NCBI GenBank assembly: GCA_035772405.1
Contig: JAYKKM010000250.1
Coordinates: 1,184,001 to 1,248,000, forward strand
DNA length: 64,000 bases
Source of the DNA: Chrysogorgia sp. JL179-B06
Lineage: Eukaryota > Cnidaria > Anthozoa > Scleralcyonacea > Chrysogorgiidae
Reading direction: 5' to 3'
The notes beneath the pieces were generated by a model. The model ran no database searches, had not been told where the DNA came from, and worked only from the letters and a program-made list of their open reading frames with translations. Positions 1-10,853 of the stretch are shown piece by piece; the stretch's first letter is position 1, and every line of letters begins with the position of its first letter. A program made the translations under genes and the position numbers.

Positions 1-8
1 TGCATGCA

Positions 9-811
9 TCAAAGACAATATCTATGCAAATTATATAACTTAATCAGCTTCCATGGGAAACTTTGGTCAGTTTGAATAGCACACGTAAAGTGACTTTGAA
101 AGGACCGAACTAAACCTTTTAAGGAATAAGGAGTGTTTCGAACTTGAATATTTGCATAGATACATGTGGATATATACCTCATTATTTCAGGAGAAAACTC
201 AATAAGAACAAATTTGGAGTTGTGAAAAGATTGAGTAACTGGTTTGTCAGTAACTGAAGACAGATTTCCACAATCATTACACTTCAATTTTTCTGGTTTG
301 TTGTAAATGTTTGAAACATACAGTGGCCAAGAACTGACATCATATCCAGCATTTGTTAGACCACTCTGGGATACAAATGTGACAAAAAAGTTGCTATTGT
401 ATGCAAACATTACTCTATTTTGACATATCGACAGGTCGACTTAAACATGGTCTGAGCCATAAACAGACTAGCTTCCTCTTGGTTTATTTTCCCAAATGGT
501 CGCTCTTCAAATATTTGACTAAAACAAGCATTATTATCCCTGGCACGAAATGTACTACAGTGCGTAGCAAGGTATAGCCAGATATACTCTCGAATTTGTG
601 GTAAATCCTTCTGTGTTGAATTAGCATACTGCGACAGTGTGTTAAATAGCAACTCCAAAAACTCATTTCTAACAGATAACTGTGACAAAAACGGCAGAAA
701 CAAACATCTGGATAGCTCCAGAAAGCAATCAACCGCACATAAATAAATCCCGGGGTTTTTAAACACTGAATTTATAAAATGTAAACGGCAGCTTATGCAA
801 ACTTTGCTCAT
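9..811 (-). pseudogene. Ubiquitin-specific-protease-like fragment
   Basis: Two reading frames abut on the minus strand: 811 to 410, then 410 to 9, sharing one base in TAATG. The first contains NPGIYLCAVDCFLEL, which looks like the cysteine box of C19 ubiquitin proteases. The second contains CNDCGN, then FVLIEFSPEIM, then YSLKGLVRSFQSHFTCAI, which resembles the zinc-ribbon insertion and the histidine box near the end of that fold. Together they cover about 266 residues, close to a minimal protease core. The family link is inferred from motif spacing only. The change of frame at 410 means a frameshift or an unseen short intron. Proteins of this look occur in invertebrate multicopy families, so it may be mobile-element cargo rather than a host gene. 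Confidence 0.4.
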
Positions 812-1385
812 TGTTTCTTTTCATGATTCTGATTTTAGATTGATTGTTGGACTGGGTCTGCCAAGTCCCTTGATGATTTGTGTCTGACAAATCCTTGCCT
901 TGGTCTACAATAGCAGCTTCGTTACAGTTAATTGGTTATAAACTAAAACCTAATATCTACTTGCGTATTGTTTATGATTTAACCTTATATTTGACCTTGT
1001 TTAATATAATATAATTTGAACTGACAAGCTGACAACCAAATTCGAGTGACTTTTATACTGTAAATATGGTGCCTAACTTCGATACTTTGTATAAAGTGAG
1101 ACCTTCTACAAACTGTTAAACTAAAAGCTTTGTTTACTTCAAATTATATTCATAAATTTATCTTACCTTTATGCAAATTTCCAGTAAAAAACGTTTGCTT
1201 TGTATAAAATATGCACTGCACGTGTTCACGGCTTCCACGATATATTCGCTTTCCTTCCCGATGCTACTTGTGGCCTTCGATGAACAAACCGAGATCTTTT
1301 CCCCCTATACACCTATACGACCTTATATATGCGGAGACTTCTATATATGCCTCCTTCATGTTAGTAACCTAAACCATGAGCATAT

Positions 1386-3194
1386 AACATATCTATGAGG
1401 TTTCGCTGCTGAAATTTCGACGTACCAGGTTTGGACAGCTCTGTCAGGATTGAAGTCTTCGATGGATTTCCCTTCACTTATCCGCAAGCAGGATAAGTGG
1501 ACTTTACCAGGACTAAACATGCGCTCAAGTTTTGCGTTTGTGAATGGAGTAATCAGCAACAACTCGATTATATGAAGCGCATCTGAGCATTCCTCTTTTA
1601 GGATGTCGTTTGTAGGAACTCTTGCCCATATCTCAAGATATTTCAAGGTCGTCAACAGCAAGCATATGTAACATTCGATTCTTCAGGATTTGTCACAACC
1701 ATTGCTTTCCAAAAGCTCCTTCAAAACTCAATTAAATCGTTGATTGCGTTATCGTTGTAGTTCAAGAGAGAGAATTTTCATCCTAAGGCTAAGATGTTTA
1801 TGTTGAAATACAGGATTATCTTTCACATCACCAAAACGCCCCTTGATGGAATGACAAATTCTTGCAACAATTTCACCGAACATTCTTTCTACTGCACATT
1901 TGCTGCTTACAAATTATTTTTGTTTAATATCTTGGTAGACGTTCTTGCCATACCTCCTGAAGGCCTGCAGGAAGTGCCATGGAAAGAGTTCTCAACAAGA
2001 CTTTTTAACTTTGCCATTGTCCAATTGAATTATTTTTTGCATACTCGCACTAAGAACTTTCAGAGGCATTAAAATATCTAAGTAAATTGCTTAGTGTAAC
2101 AGGAAACTTAGCATACTGCCACTTCTTTGCAAAGTCTTCGATTTCTGCTTTCTTAACAGACAGAGAATCTGTATGAGCAAATGATTCAAGATGGGAGATA
2201 AAGATTCCATAATTCTGTAAAACAATGGCCATTGCTCTAAACTCATGCGCTATCCAACAAGTGCCTCCAACTGTTGCAGTCTTTGGAACAGATTTCTCGA
2301 AAATTTCTCGTAAACGCTTTGAACTTTTCTTGTACAAATAGAATAGTTTAACAAGCAGTGTCTATTTCATCAAAGAAAGTTCCCCAAAATAAATCTTTGA
2401 ACCACAGTCAACCATGGAGCACTTTCACACAGAAAACAGCCGGTCCTTTGTAGATTCCTGTGTTTACTGAAGCACCGTCTACATTAAATCCATGTACAGG
2501 AATTTAACCTTTGGATAGCCATCATTGTTGATATGCAAAACGTAAACAAGTTCTTCCTCATTACTGCAGCATCAGTCAGAAGCGAATAGTATCTTGCATT
2601 TAGTAAATCTTTTACCAAACTGTCCTTTATCATGTCAGCACCATCATTTCTGTAGCACTTGAATTCTTGTACACCATTCTTGCACTGTAGGTTAAGAAGT
2701 GTCAGATAATCACTGAAAGGTCGCTCTTGTTTCACTAGATAATATGCAGTATTGAAATACACTTGCAGGACTTCCTTATCCTTTTCAGCCATTTTTGGAA
2801 TAGGGGTATTCTGAAGAACATGTTCATTGTAACGAGTAGCTCCCAGTTGTGCTCTGCTGTTTAGATCAATTGCTTTAAGATGTACTTTCCTAGGTAAGTG
2901 TTTCTTTAGAGAGTTTCTTGACAGACTTGTAACCCTCAACCCATGTTGCTGTGTAGCTGCGCATTTTATTTAGTTGGCTCACAAACTTTTTACATAAGGA
3001 ACATTTGATACTCGTCTCGTCACCTTGCCATGATTGGTGACCTTTTCAAGTTGGCAGTTTAACTCTATTTCCCATTTTCTGACGGTGTTTAAAGTGGTTA
3101 TATGCTGTGTTATAAATGGAATACAATTTGCATTAAATGCGCCTGCATCTACAGGGTACATTAATGGGGGCTTGCTTGATTTATGCATTTTCAT
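1386..3194 (-). pseudogene. Decayed hAT transposase, ZNF862-like
   Basis: A hAT-type protein can be followed through four broken frames on the minus strand. At 2979-3194 is KWEIELNCQLEKVTNHGKV, the N-terminal part of ZNF862-like proteins. At 2484-2960 are TATWVEG, then RAQLGATRYNEHVLQNTPI and YYSLLTDAAV, the start of the catalytic region. At 2050-2337 is GTCWIAHEFRAMAIVLQNYG, the conserved TRW-like region. At 1386-1661 is ELLLITPFTNAKLERMF, the C-terminal hAT dimerisation motif, followed by FNPDRAVQTWY. Stops and frame changes separate all four, so it cannot be functional. ZNF862-like genes are domesticated hAT relatives in vertebrates; here an old transposon copy is more likely because the whole neighbourhood is transposons. 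Confidence 0.72.
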
Positions 3195-3911
3195 TGGCTA
3201 GGTATTTACAACCTGGCCAATCATAACAAAGTACCCTCAGCGAAACTGTTGCTTGGCAAAGTCAAGGGATTTTCCAATCCAACTCCTACTAGCACATAAA
3301 ATAGCTGTAAAAAAGTTGGAAAATGTTGCGATTTATCGCGCGGAAATACGGTAAACATAGTTATCAAAATATGGGTTTGCAAAAATGAAAAGTGGATTCG
3401 CAAATACTTAAATTCGAACCCTGTATCTCGCAACGTTAAACTTAGCTTGAACAGGAAATATACCTCTATGTTCTATATGAACTTCTGAGTGGCCGAATCC
3501 GAAAATATTGTTTTAGCTCTGAAAATTGTCCCACACAGAAACCTGAAAATCTAAACCCATGCTTCCAGGAGCAAAAGCCTTATGAGTGCAGGTTTCTCCC
3601 AACCAATTCGGACCTTGCACATTCCATGAAATCTAATGGTTATCATGTTGGCACAGTTCAAGGAATGCTTTAACAAAGGCTCTACCAAAGATGTTACATT
3701 CAAACATCATTCCAGCACCTTTTGTTATTACAGTGCATTGATGTGGCTGTGTTGCAACTGTCTCAGATATGGTGATAGGAGGCCAGACAAGTTATTTACC
3801 ACCTCTTGACCCCGAAACTACTTTCAGGAAACGTTTAGACATGTTAACAACACCACTGATAAATGGCCCAAAGCATCAAAATCCATACTGTAAGATAACT
3901 GCTTTGTTAAC
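3195..3911. other. No recognisable gene
   Basis: No coding frame here is convincing. On the minus strand around 3640-3790 a short open stretch (ITKGAGMMFECNIFG) is uninterrupted but matches nothing I recognise. Confidence 0.4.
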
Positions 3912-4172
3912 TTGTTTGGCAATGAAGGTAAGGGCATAGAAATGGACGCCTATGTGGAAAGTGAAGTAGTGCAACCACTAAAAACATACTTCAGTGGCCA
4001 TACCACAGTCAATATGTGCCAACGCATCATGAGAAACATTGATCTTTTGAAGTCATGTTGTGCAGCCAATAGAAGTCGAGAAAGCTTTGATGTGCACCAC
4101 ACTGTTCACCATTCTGAACAAAGCCCCTTCCCAGATAAACTTAAAGCTGGATGGTTTTGTCTGACCAAGTGA
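3912..4172 (+). CDS. Short unrecognised ORF, 86 codons
   Basis: An open frame of 86 codons ending at TGA. It contains VVQPLKTYFSGHTTVNMC and FDVHHTVHHSEQSPFPDKL. The spacing of polar and hydrophobic residues looks protein-like rather than random, but I do not recognise the family. No splice sites or promoter stand out. It lies between two decayed hAT copies, so a fragment of a mobile-element gene is the simplest guess. Function is unknown. Confidence 0.25.
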   Translation: MFGNEGKGIEMDAYVESEVVQPLKTYFSGHTTVNMCQRIMRNIDLLKSCCAANRSRESFDVHHTVHHSEQSPFPDKLKAGWFCLTK

Positions 4173-4407
4173 TACTTTGCTAACAGAGGTAGAAAAGATG
4201 TCTGAGTTGTTCTGGTGGGGAAAAAGGTATTTTTCAATTCAAGCTATCGAGCAAAGTGGTAAGCTCATATGAGAAGGGTGTATATATCATAAAAAGGGCT
4301 CTTACTTCATGTACCGGACAAAGAATATTTACATCATTGAAATATTTAGTTTAAAAGTAGGGTTAGTATTCCTTTATTTTAGAGTTAGGACAAAAGTTTT
4401 TATTTGG

Positions 4408-4442
4408 GTTATGGTTATGGTTATAGTTATGGTTAGGGTTTT
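4408..4442 (+). repeat. Degenerate GGTTAT/GGTTAG hexamer array
   Basis: About six tandem units of GGTTAT with one GGTTAG, ending in TTAGGG. It resembles a degraded interstitial telomere-type repeat. Confidence 0.6.
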
Positions 4443-4776
4443 TGTTCTTGTAAAGCTTCTGAATCCCGAGAAAATAACCTTGACGTGTCCCGTACATGAA
4501 GGAGATGCCATAAAAAGAGACTAAACCAAGCTGTATGATTGCTTTCAGATTTAAGGTGTAATATTCTAGTTGATAATGAGTAACATCTTGGTTTATTAGC
4601 CCATTGCAGCTTAAGACAGTCCATTCTTATTTCTCACTGGGTTGCTGGTTTGTCTGCCACTGCAAAACTACAGAAATATGTTTCTCGCTTCTTTCATTCT
4701 TCAGCCAGTGAGAAACTACTGTATAATTAATTTTGAATATAATTGTATTTGACATTCATGTTTATTGTTATTTCCA

Positions 4777-4990
4777 GTGCTGTAAGTAACTTCGTTGAAA
4801 GTAACTAGTCACTTCTAATCGTTACATTTGAGGGTTTGTAACTAACTGTAACAAGTTACAAAAAGGACTTGGAAATAAAACGATTACAACTTACATTATA
4901 CAAACTAGCGATCCATTACTTTTCTAGTTTTCTGTATTTGGTTTTACCGTTTTACACTATGTTTCAGCTTACCAAAGTAAAACAATTGCT
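4777..4990 (+). repeat. hAT-type terminus with GTAAC subterminal repeats
   Basis: Begins CAGTGCTGTAAGTAAC and carries repeated GTAAC and its complement GTTAC over about 100 bp. hAT ends typically start with CA and have dense short subterminal repeats. No matching opposite end was found nearby, so the extent is uncertain. Confidence 0.4.
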
Positions 4991-5063
4991 GTGATGAAAG
5001 CTCAGATTACCAGAGCTGCCTCCCAGGCACAGACCCCTTCACCCAATCATGTGATGTTGTTTC

Positions 5064-5220
5064 AGGGTTGGAAAATCTTCTTTTATTATTTCTTTTATTT
5101 TCTTTTATAATAAAAGATAATTTTTTTTGGCCAAATTTCTTTTATCTTTTTGTTATTTTTAATTTTTTTATATTACATTGATTTGAAAATCAAGAATTTT
5201 GAATTTGTCACTATTGACTA
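5064..5220. repeat. TTTTATT low-complexity tract behind a CAGGGTTGGAAAATC end
   Basis: Starts CAGGGTTGGAAAATC, a plausible hAT-type end, then runs into CTTTTATT/TTTTA low-complexity sequence to about 5180. It may be the left end of the element carrying the BED-finger ORF at 6011. Confidence 0.35.
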
Positions 5221-6010
5221 TTACTACCAATTTAATAACAAATATAATAAAACCATTTTCATTACCCTCACCAGTCTGACAAGTAACAAATACGATCTAA
5301 CTCACTGATTTTGTGAGTTTCGAGATCGCCCATGAGCGAGGATTTTGACATAAAAGTTATATTAAAATTTAAAACACACGCCTCACTTCGTCACTTGTCA
5401 TCAATCGTATCCGCCATTTTGAAACCATGACGAAGCCTGGTAACTACTCGACCTTTCCAACCTGCGATATCTGGCAAATGCAGATTTATACAGTTTTCAC
5501 TATTATTTTCAATTATTAAGGTAACTACAAATCCATATTTGGTATTTTGTTTCACACTTTGTTATGTAAATTAGGTGCACATAACTTTATTATAAAAATA
5601 TAATTTGAAACCATTATTTTATTTTTATTAAATGTAATGTAAACTTTAACAACTTTTGTTAAAGCACTTAGATTGAACTAAAATCGGAAATCAATTGCCC
5701 TTCAGGCTTCTAGTTTTGCATCCCCTGGATGTTGAAATGGATAATTTATAAACTCTTAAATTTTAATATATTAAATTCCATCAAACTTTAGAAAATTTGC
5801 AATCCGCCAAAAATACGGCTCAAACACCATTAAACTGAAACAAAATTTTAACAAGAGGTGCTTAGCCCCCCCACCCCCAGTCTCTATAATGTCTTCTAAG
5901 CAAATCATTTATCAGGTGTAACTAGTAGATGTAAGTTTAAACAGTGGCGGCTGATCTTTATGTGGGCAGGTTGCCAGCTTGTAGCATAACATTTCGACCG
6001 AACGGCACAT
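5221..6010. other. AT-rich stretch without genes
   Basis: Only short spurious frames occur on either strand. A poly-C run (CCCCCCCACCCCC) lies near 5867-5880. It is probably the 5' non-coding part of the hAT that follows. Confidence 0.4.
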
Positions 6011-6740
6011 TTGGGTGATTTAGCCCGTAGTAAAATGGCTATCAAAGTTTTCCTGGTACTTCCAGCTCTGTGTGTTATCATGAGCAACGATGCTGAAAGT
6101 TTAGCAGCTGCAGAAGACGTAGTTCTTGTAGAAGATAGCGATGAAAATAGAAACATCCACAGCAAAGAAGAGGTTCGCCAAGCTAAACACCCAAAAGTTG
6201 GAAAACCAGTAAATCCGATTTGGGGCGTTGCCTTCGACGATCCGGAGGTTTACTCAACGCGAAATCCCAACAACGCTGCATGCAAGCATTGTAAACAGTC
6301 TTTTCGGCATCACCACAAAACGTCGATAGTTGAAACTCACCTCCGTAAATGCAAGCCTTTTAAGAAGTTGATGTTGGACAAGCCTGTAAGTGAGCACCCA
6401 GACTGGTGGAATAAAACCTGCACAACCAAGAAACCGAAGGCGGCCGCCTCCACAAGTTCCTCAGCGAGGTTGCAGTCCTTGGTAAGATCGTTTGCCATCC
6501 CACAATTTACTGCCGTTGAGCAGAAGAAATTCAACGTCAAGATGGCTATGCATTTCTATTGTACCGCCACAGGCTTCATGCGAATCGAAGATCCCCACCT
6601 TCTTCGAGCCATTCAATTGGCACGGCCAGGTGCATGATTGCCGACACGGAAGCGGATGACAGTAGCGGCGGTTTGCTTGAGGTGTGCTACCAGCATGTGA
6701 AGGTAGATGTAAAAAAGATGCTATCTGTCAAGAGCCGAAG
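6011..6740 (+). pseudogene. hAT transposase, 5' half (BED finger)
   Basis: An open frame of 208 codons to 6637; the better start is probably the ATG at 6080 (MSNDAESLAAAED). It has a BED-type zinc finger: ACKHCKQSF, then HLRKC about 20 residues on. Then follows the hAT N-terminal block: SFAIPQFTAVEQKKF, FYCTATGFMRIEDPHLLRAIQLARPG. After 6637 the homology continues in another frame (LPTRKRM, then YQHVKVDVKKML) until about 6740, where it stops abruptly. BED-hAT transposases are usually 600-700 residues, so only the first third is here. The rest of a similar protein lies immediately downstream on the opposite strand, which suggests an inversion. Confidence 0.7.
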
Positions 6741-7985
6741 CCGAACGTAGAAAAGTTACGCTCCGATGCTGCGGCTGATGCTGCCATTGAGAACACTCGA
6801 ATGGCAAGATTCTGCAACAATGGCCAATCTGTGCCATCTACCATTGCAGCACCGACTTGACTTGCCAATCATCTTGAAGTGGTACGTGTCCGGAGTTCAT
6901 CGATGCGGAATGATGTGCACTTTTGCGCCAACTAGTCTCTTCTCGCCGTGGATGTGTCTTCAGTTGGGAAGTTGAAAACGAAGTCTTCGATCTCCTTGCG
7001 AAGATTGCGCGACATTTTATCGCTCATGTATCGAGGAGGTAGCCCACGCCGTGTGCATCCCCGTACATAAATTCAAACCGCTTTCGGACCAGCTCGACTG
7101 GCTGGGTCTTCTTTTCCTCGTCGATGTTGGGCAACTTACGCATCTTGTCTTCCAAGTCGAGAAATCCCTTGTAAACTTCGGAGCAAGGTACAGCATCGCT
7201 TTGAAACATCACAATGAACATATCAATAGGCTCGAGGATCTTGATGCATTCGTCGAGCTTCGTAACGAAATTGCGATCAGTGATAATCGCCTTGACCGCG
7301 GCGCGTTTCTGCTGCTGCTTTGCGTTACCCTTGGAGACAATATCTCACTGGGACACCAAACCATTTAAAACACCATCCGCCGCCCGTAAGGATTTAAAGC
7401 AAGGTGCAGGTTGCACAAGGCCGTTTAACCTCTCCGACTTTAATGCTTTCTTCAGGTTCGCCCTGGGAGCATGGTGGTTATGAAAAAATGAAACGACTTC
7501 CTTACAGTCGATCACAAAAAGAAGCAAGTCCTCGAAAGGATATCCAACTGGATATTGAGCAGAGCCCCCGCCGGGAGGCTGTTTCTTCGTGGCTGCAAGA
7601 ATGTCCTTTACATGCAAGAATGTCCTTTACATGGAAGAAACGGTTTGGGTATTTCCGCTCAAATTCCTTCCAAACTTTCTTACTGGTTGACGTGTTATCT
7701 GTGATGGCGCCGTTAAATCCGCGGTGAGCCAATCCGCATCGTGCGACTGCTCTTCAGTATGCACAGGTTCGAGAAATAGTGAATGAGTCGGGCTTACGGC
7801 CATGTAATTTATGATCGGCTCGTTCAGAACGCTGGACCATGCATCGCTCGTGATGGAGATATCAGTGGTGGTAAGTTCTTCACTCCATGTCTCTTGTCGA
7901 ACAAATACTTATTGGTGCTCTTTGCTTTGTTATCTGCCTTCTTTATTGCTTCTTTCGCAGGCCACTTCGGTTGTAGATTCTTCTT
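6741..7985 (-). pseudogene. hAT transposase, 3' part, inverted
   Basis: Read on the minus strand from about 7985 to 6741, hAT blocks appear in their normal order but in several frames. First is ISITSDAWSSVLNEPIINY (about 7860), then GAITDNTSTSKKVWKEFERK (7720-7660), the second acidic region. Next are FFHVKDILA, HGVGYLLDT with DKMSRNLRKEIEDFVF (7050-6970), and WPLLQNLAIRVFSMAASAA ending at ASERNFSTFGF (about 6750), the C-terminal dimerisation motif. The order is complete enough that this is the remainder of a BED-hAT protein, pointing at the 5' half at 6011-6740. A stretch at 7560-7640 containing GHSCSHEETASRR does not fit the family and may be a small insertion. Confidence 0.7.
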
Positions 7986-8085
7986 GAGTGTTTGTACTGT
8001 TGTACGAATTTGACGTCAGATCATGAGCTGGCTGGCTTGGAGCTGCTTTCATAGCTGGAGTTGCTCTATAACTCAATGCTAGGAA

Positions 8086-8585
8086 ATAATAATAATAATA
8101 ACAATAAAATTTCTATAGCGCATATACATTGCTGTTGTATGCGCTTTACATTGTGAAATTAAGTATACAGTATTTACGCATCTTTTATGTATATGGTGTT
8201 AAAATTCGAACGTTACAAGTCCTATATCTATGTATTATTTAAAACTAGTAAAAATATAAATAATATAATTCGTCTTATAATTATAAGTCATATGTCATAA
8301 GCTAATTTAAAAAGGTGAGTCTTTAATTTGGATTTAAAAGTATTAATGTCAGTTATAGATCTGATATCCACTGGCAGTGTGTTCCATAGTTTTGGCCCAG
8401 CTACCGAAAATGCCCGATATCCATAGGTTTTAAGTTTGTATAGTTGTTCTGTAAGACGCCATTTATCTGCTGACGATCGAAGTTTTCTTGTTGGTTCATA
8501 AAGGCATACAAGTTCTTGTAAATATTTAGGAGCAATGTTATTTACTATTTTGAAACACATTAAATTCATCTTAAAAACGATTCTT
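8086..8585 (-). pseudogene. LINE-A, 3' part of RT and tail
   Basis: An ORF of 93 codons (8569-8288) with the C-terminal signature of CR1/L2-like LINE proteins: NNIAPKYLQELVCLYEP, LRSS, YGYRAFSVAGPKLWNTLP and LKTHLFKLAYDI. It is followed by a 3' untranslated region with a GCGC hairpin (TATAGCGC and GCGCTTTAC) and an (AAT)n tail at about 8086-8110. It opens at RIVFK, exactly where the fragment at 12345-12849 breaks off, so the two are probably halves of one copy split by LINE-B. That linkage is inference. Confidence 0.75.
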
Positions 8586-8586
8586 T

Positions 8587-8617
<31 letters not shown>

Positions 8618-8724
8618 CAAGTTTATATAGCGCTTATAACACATAGATCTAAGCGCTTTACATTCATTAATCTAAAAAAAAAATTATGATAAATAATAAC
8701 AAACTAAGATTATATATATACATC

Positions 8725-9480
8725 TCATAAATCATAGGCTATTTTAAACATGTGGGTCTTAAGCTTACTCTTAAATTCCGAAAGATCTGTACATGCTCTA
8801 ATAGAGGCAGGTAGTTTATTCCATAACCTAGGACTACTTGTGTAAAAAGCTCTACCACCATAGCCATTTACATTAAATCTTGGTTCATTAAGTAAGTTAG
8901 CTTTAGAAGATCTAAGACATCTAGTAGGTTCATAATGACTGATCATATCTGCAATGTATTGCGGAGCAAGTCCATTTAATGCTTTAAACGTCAGTAAAAT
9001 AATCTTATAGATAATCCGTTGCTCGACTGGTAGCAAATGCAACTGCATTAAAATAGGTGTAATATGATTATACTTGTGGGACCCGGTTAACAATCGTGCT
9101 GCAGAGTTTAGAACACGCTGTAACTTTCCAATCTGATCCTTAGGAAGACCATACAACAATGCATTCGCATTATCTAGTTTAACAGTCACAAAAGCATGAA
9201 TGAGCTGTTTGGTAGTATGAGACGACAGGTATCTTCTAGCACGAGCAATATTCCGTAGGTGGTAAAATGCTGACTTGCATATGTTATTAATATGTGTAGA
9301 CATTGTAAGAAATTTATCAAATGTGACACCAATGTTCCGAGCTTGGGATGTTGGAGTAATTATATCGGAGCCCACAGTCAACACAGGGAATACAGGCTCA
9401 GCCCGAAATTTTGAACTCAAAATGAGAAGTTCTGTCTTGTCAGTGTTAAGCATTAATTTATTCTCTGACATCCAGTTCAT
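8725..9480 (-). pseudogene. LINE-B RT C-terminal part
   Basis: 251 codons continuing the reverse transcriptase after the frameshift: NKLMLNTDKTELLIL, ARNIGVTFD, SAFYHLRNIARARRYLS, then LLPVEQRIIYKIILLTFKAL and GGRAFYTSSPRLWNKLP, ending LKTHMFKIAYDL. This is the usual end of the family, so the C-terminus is complete. The first ATG overlaps the previous stop by four bases (ATGA). That arises from the duplication rather than from a designed overlap. Confidence 0.82.
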
Positions 9481-10853
9481 AACATCCAGTTCATATCCAC
9501 CAGACAGGCTTCCACGTGCGACTTGACTTGCTCAAGGTCATTCTGATCTTTATAATTAAAAGAAACATAGATTTGAGTGTCATCGGCATATAGATGAAAT
9601 TTCATGTCATGAGATCGTAAAATGTCTCCTATTGGTGATGTGTATATCAGATATAGGATAGGACCTAAAACTGATCCTTGGGGAACACCGCAAACTACAT
9701 CATAGCTGTCTGAAGTAGCGCCATTAACATATACAGTCTGGGAACGATTAGACAGGTAGGACCTGAACCAGTTTAATGCATCACTCTTGATACCAAATTT
9801 AGAGGACATTCTTTGGAGCAAGACCATATGATCCACCGTATCAAACGCAGCTGATAGATCCAATAGTAGCAGTATGACACCCGAGTTTCCATCTATCTCA
9901 CGGAGAATGTCATTCTGTACACGAACAAGTGCTGTTTCACAACTATGAAATTGCTTATAGGCAGATTGATACAGTTCCTCGAGGCTATTGCTTCGAAGAT
10001 AATGCAATAAACGCAAAGCAACCACTTTTTCAGTCATCTTCGAAATAAACTTTAAGTTAGAAATCGGACGAAAATTGGAAAATTCTTCATAGTCCGTTGC
10101 AGAATTTTTGAGAGTCGGGTGTAGAGCAGCCTTCTTAAAGGACGATGGAACATAGCTAGTTTCCAAAGATGAATTGACGATATCCGTGACAATCGGTAGA
10201 ATCACATCTATGTGAGCAGAGAGTACCTTTGCTGGTATAGGATCTAGCCCACAGGACTTTAATTTAGTCTTTTTCAGAATATCAGATAGCTCCTCAATTG
10301 TGGTAGGAGTGAACTCATCCAGACAACAAGTCAGCTGGGAGAAAAACAAGGTATTACTTGACGATAAATTTTGCAGTCCTTGTTTGATCTTGGTGATTTT
10401 ATCATTGAAGAAATATGCAAACTGGTTCGCTAACCTTGTGGACGAATCAAATGCGGGATATAGCTTCTCGGGTTTCCTATGGAGGAAACGGTTAACGATC
10501 TGAAAAAGTCGTCCACTATCAGTACCAGCATCCTGAACAAGTGATGAATAATATTCCATCTTTGCTTTACTAATTGTGTTCTTAACACGGATACACTGGT
10601 CAACATATGCCTGTCTATCAACCTGTAGACCACTTTTACGCCATCTCCGTTCCTTACATCGCCGTACTATTTTTTGCTCTTTGATATCCTCATTGTACCA
10701 TGGGGCTATAGGTCGAATCGTTATGGTCTTTTTACAAAGTGGGGCATGGCTCTCCAACAATGTTGATAATACCAAATCATATTGGTCACAACGCTCTTCA
10801 AGGGTAGATGCAGGCGATGTATATAACTCAGAACTAAGAATGTTTTGACGAAA
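9477..10853 (-). pseudogene. LINE-B reverse transcriptase
   Basis: An open frame with the full set of non-LTR RT blocks. These are SCGLDPIPAKVLSAHIDVIL, NFRPISNLKFISKMTEK, LLLLDLSAAFDTVDH (catalytic Asp), GVPQGSVLGPILYLIYT and FHLYADDTQIY (catalytic YADD, about 9580-9600). It stops at LVDMNWML because a 14-bp sequence is duplicated at 9470-9497. The downstream protein resumes in another frame with MNWMSENKLMLNTDKTELL. Upstream the frame stays open to 10853, meeting the endonuclease frame. No RNase H domain is present, as expected for CR1/L2-like LINEs. Confidence 0.85.

Noticed and set aside
7051..7727. Several plus-strand frames
   Set aside because: Shadows of the minus-strand hAT blocks.
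10300..10848. Plus-strand frames over LINE-B
   Set aside because: Antisense to reverse transcriptase motifs.
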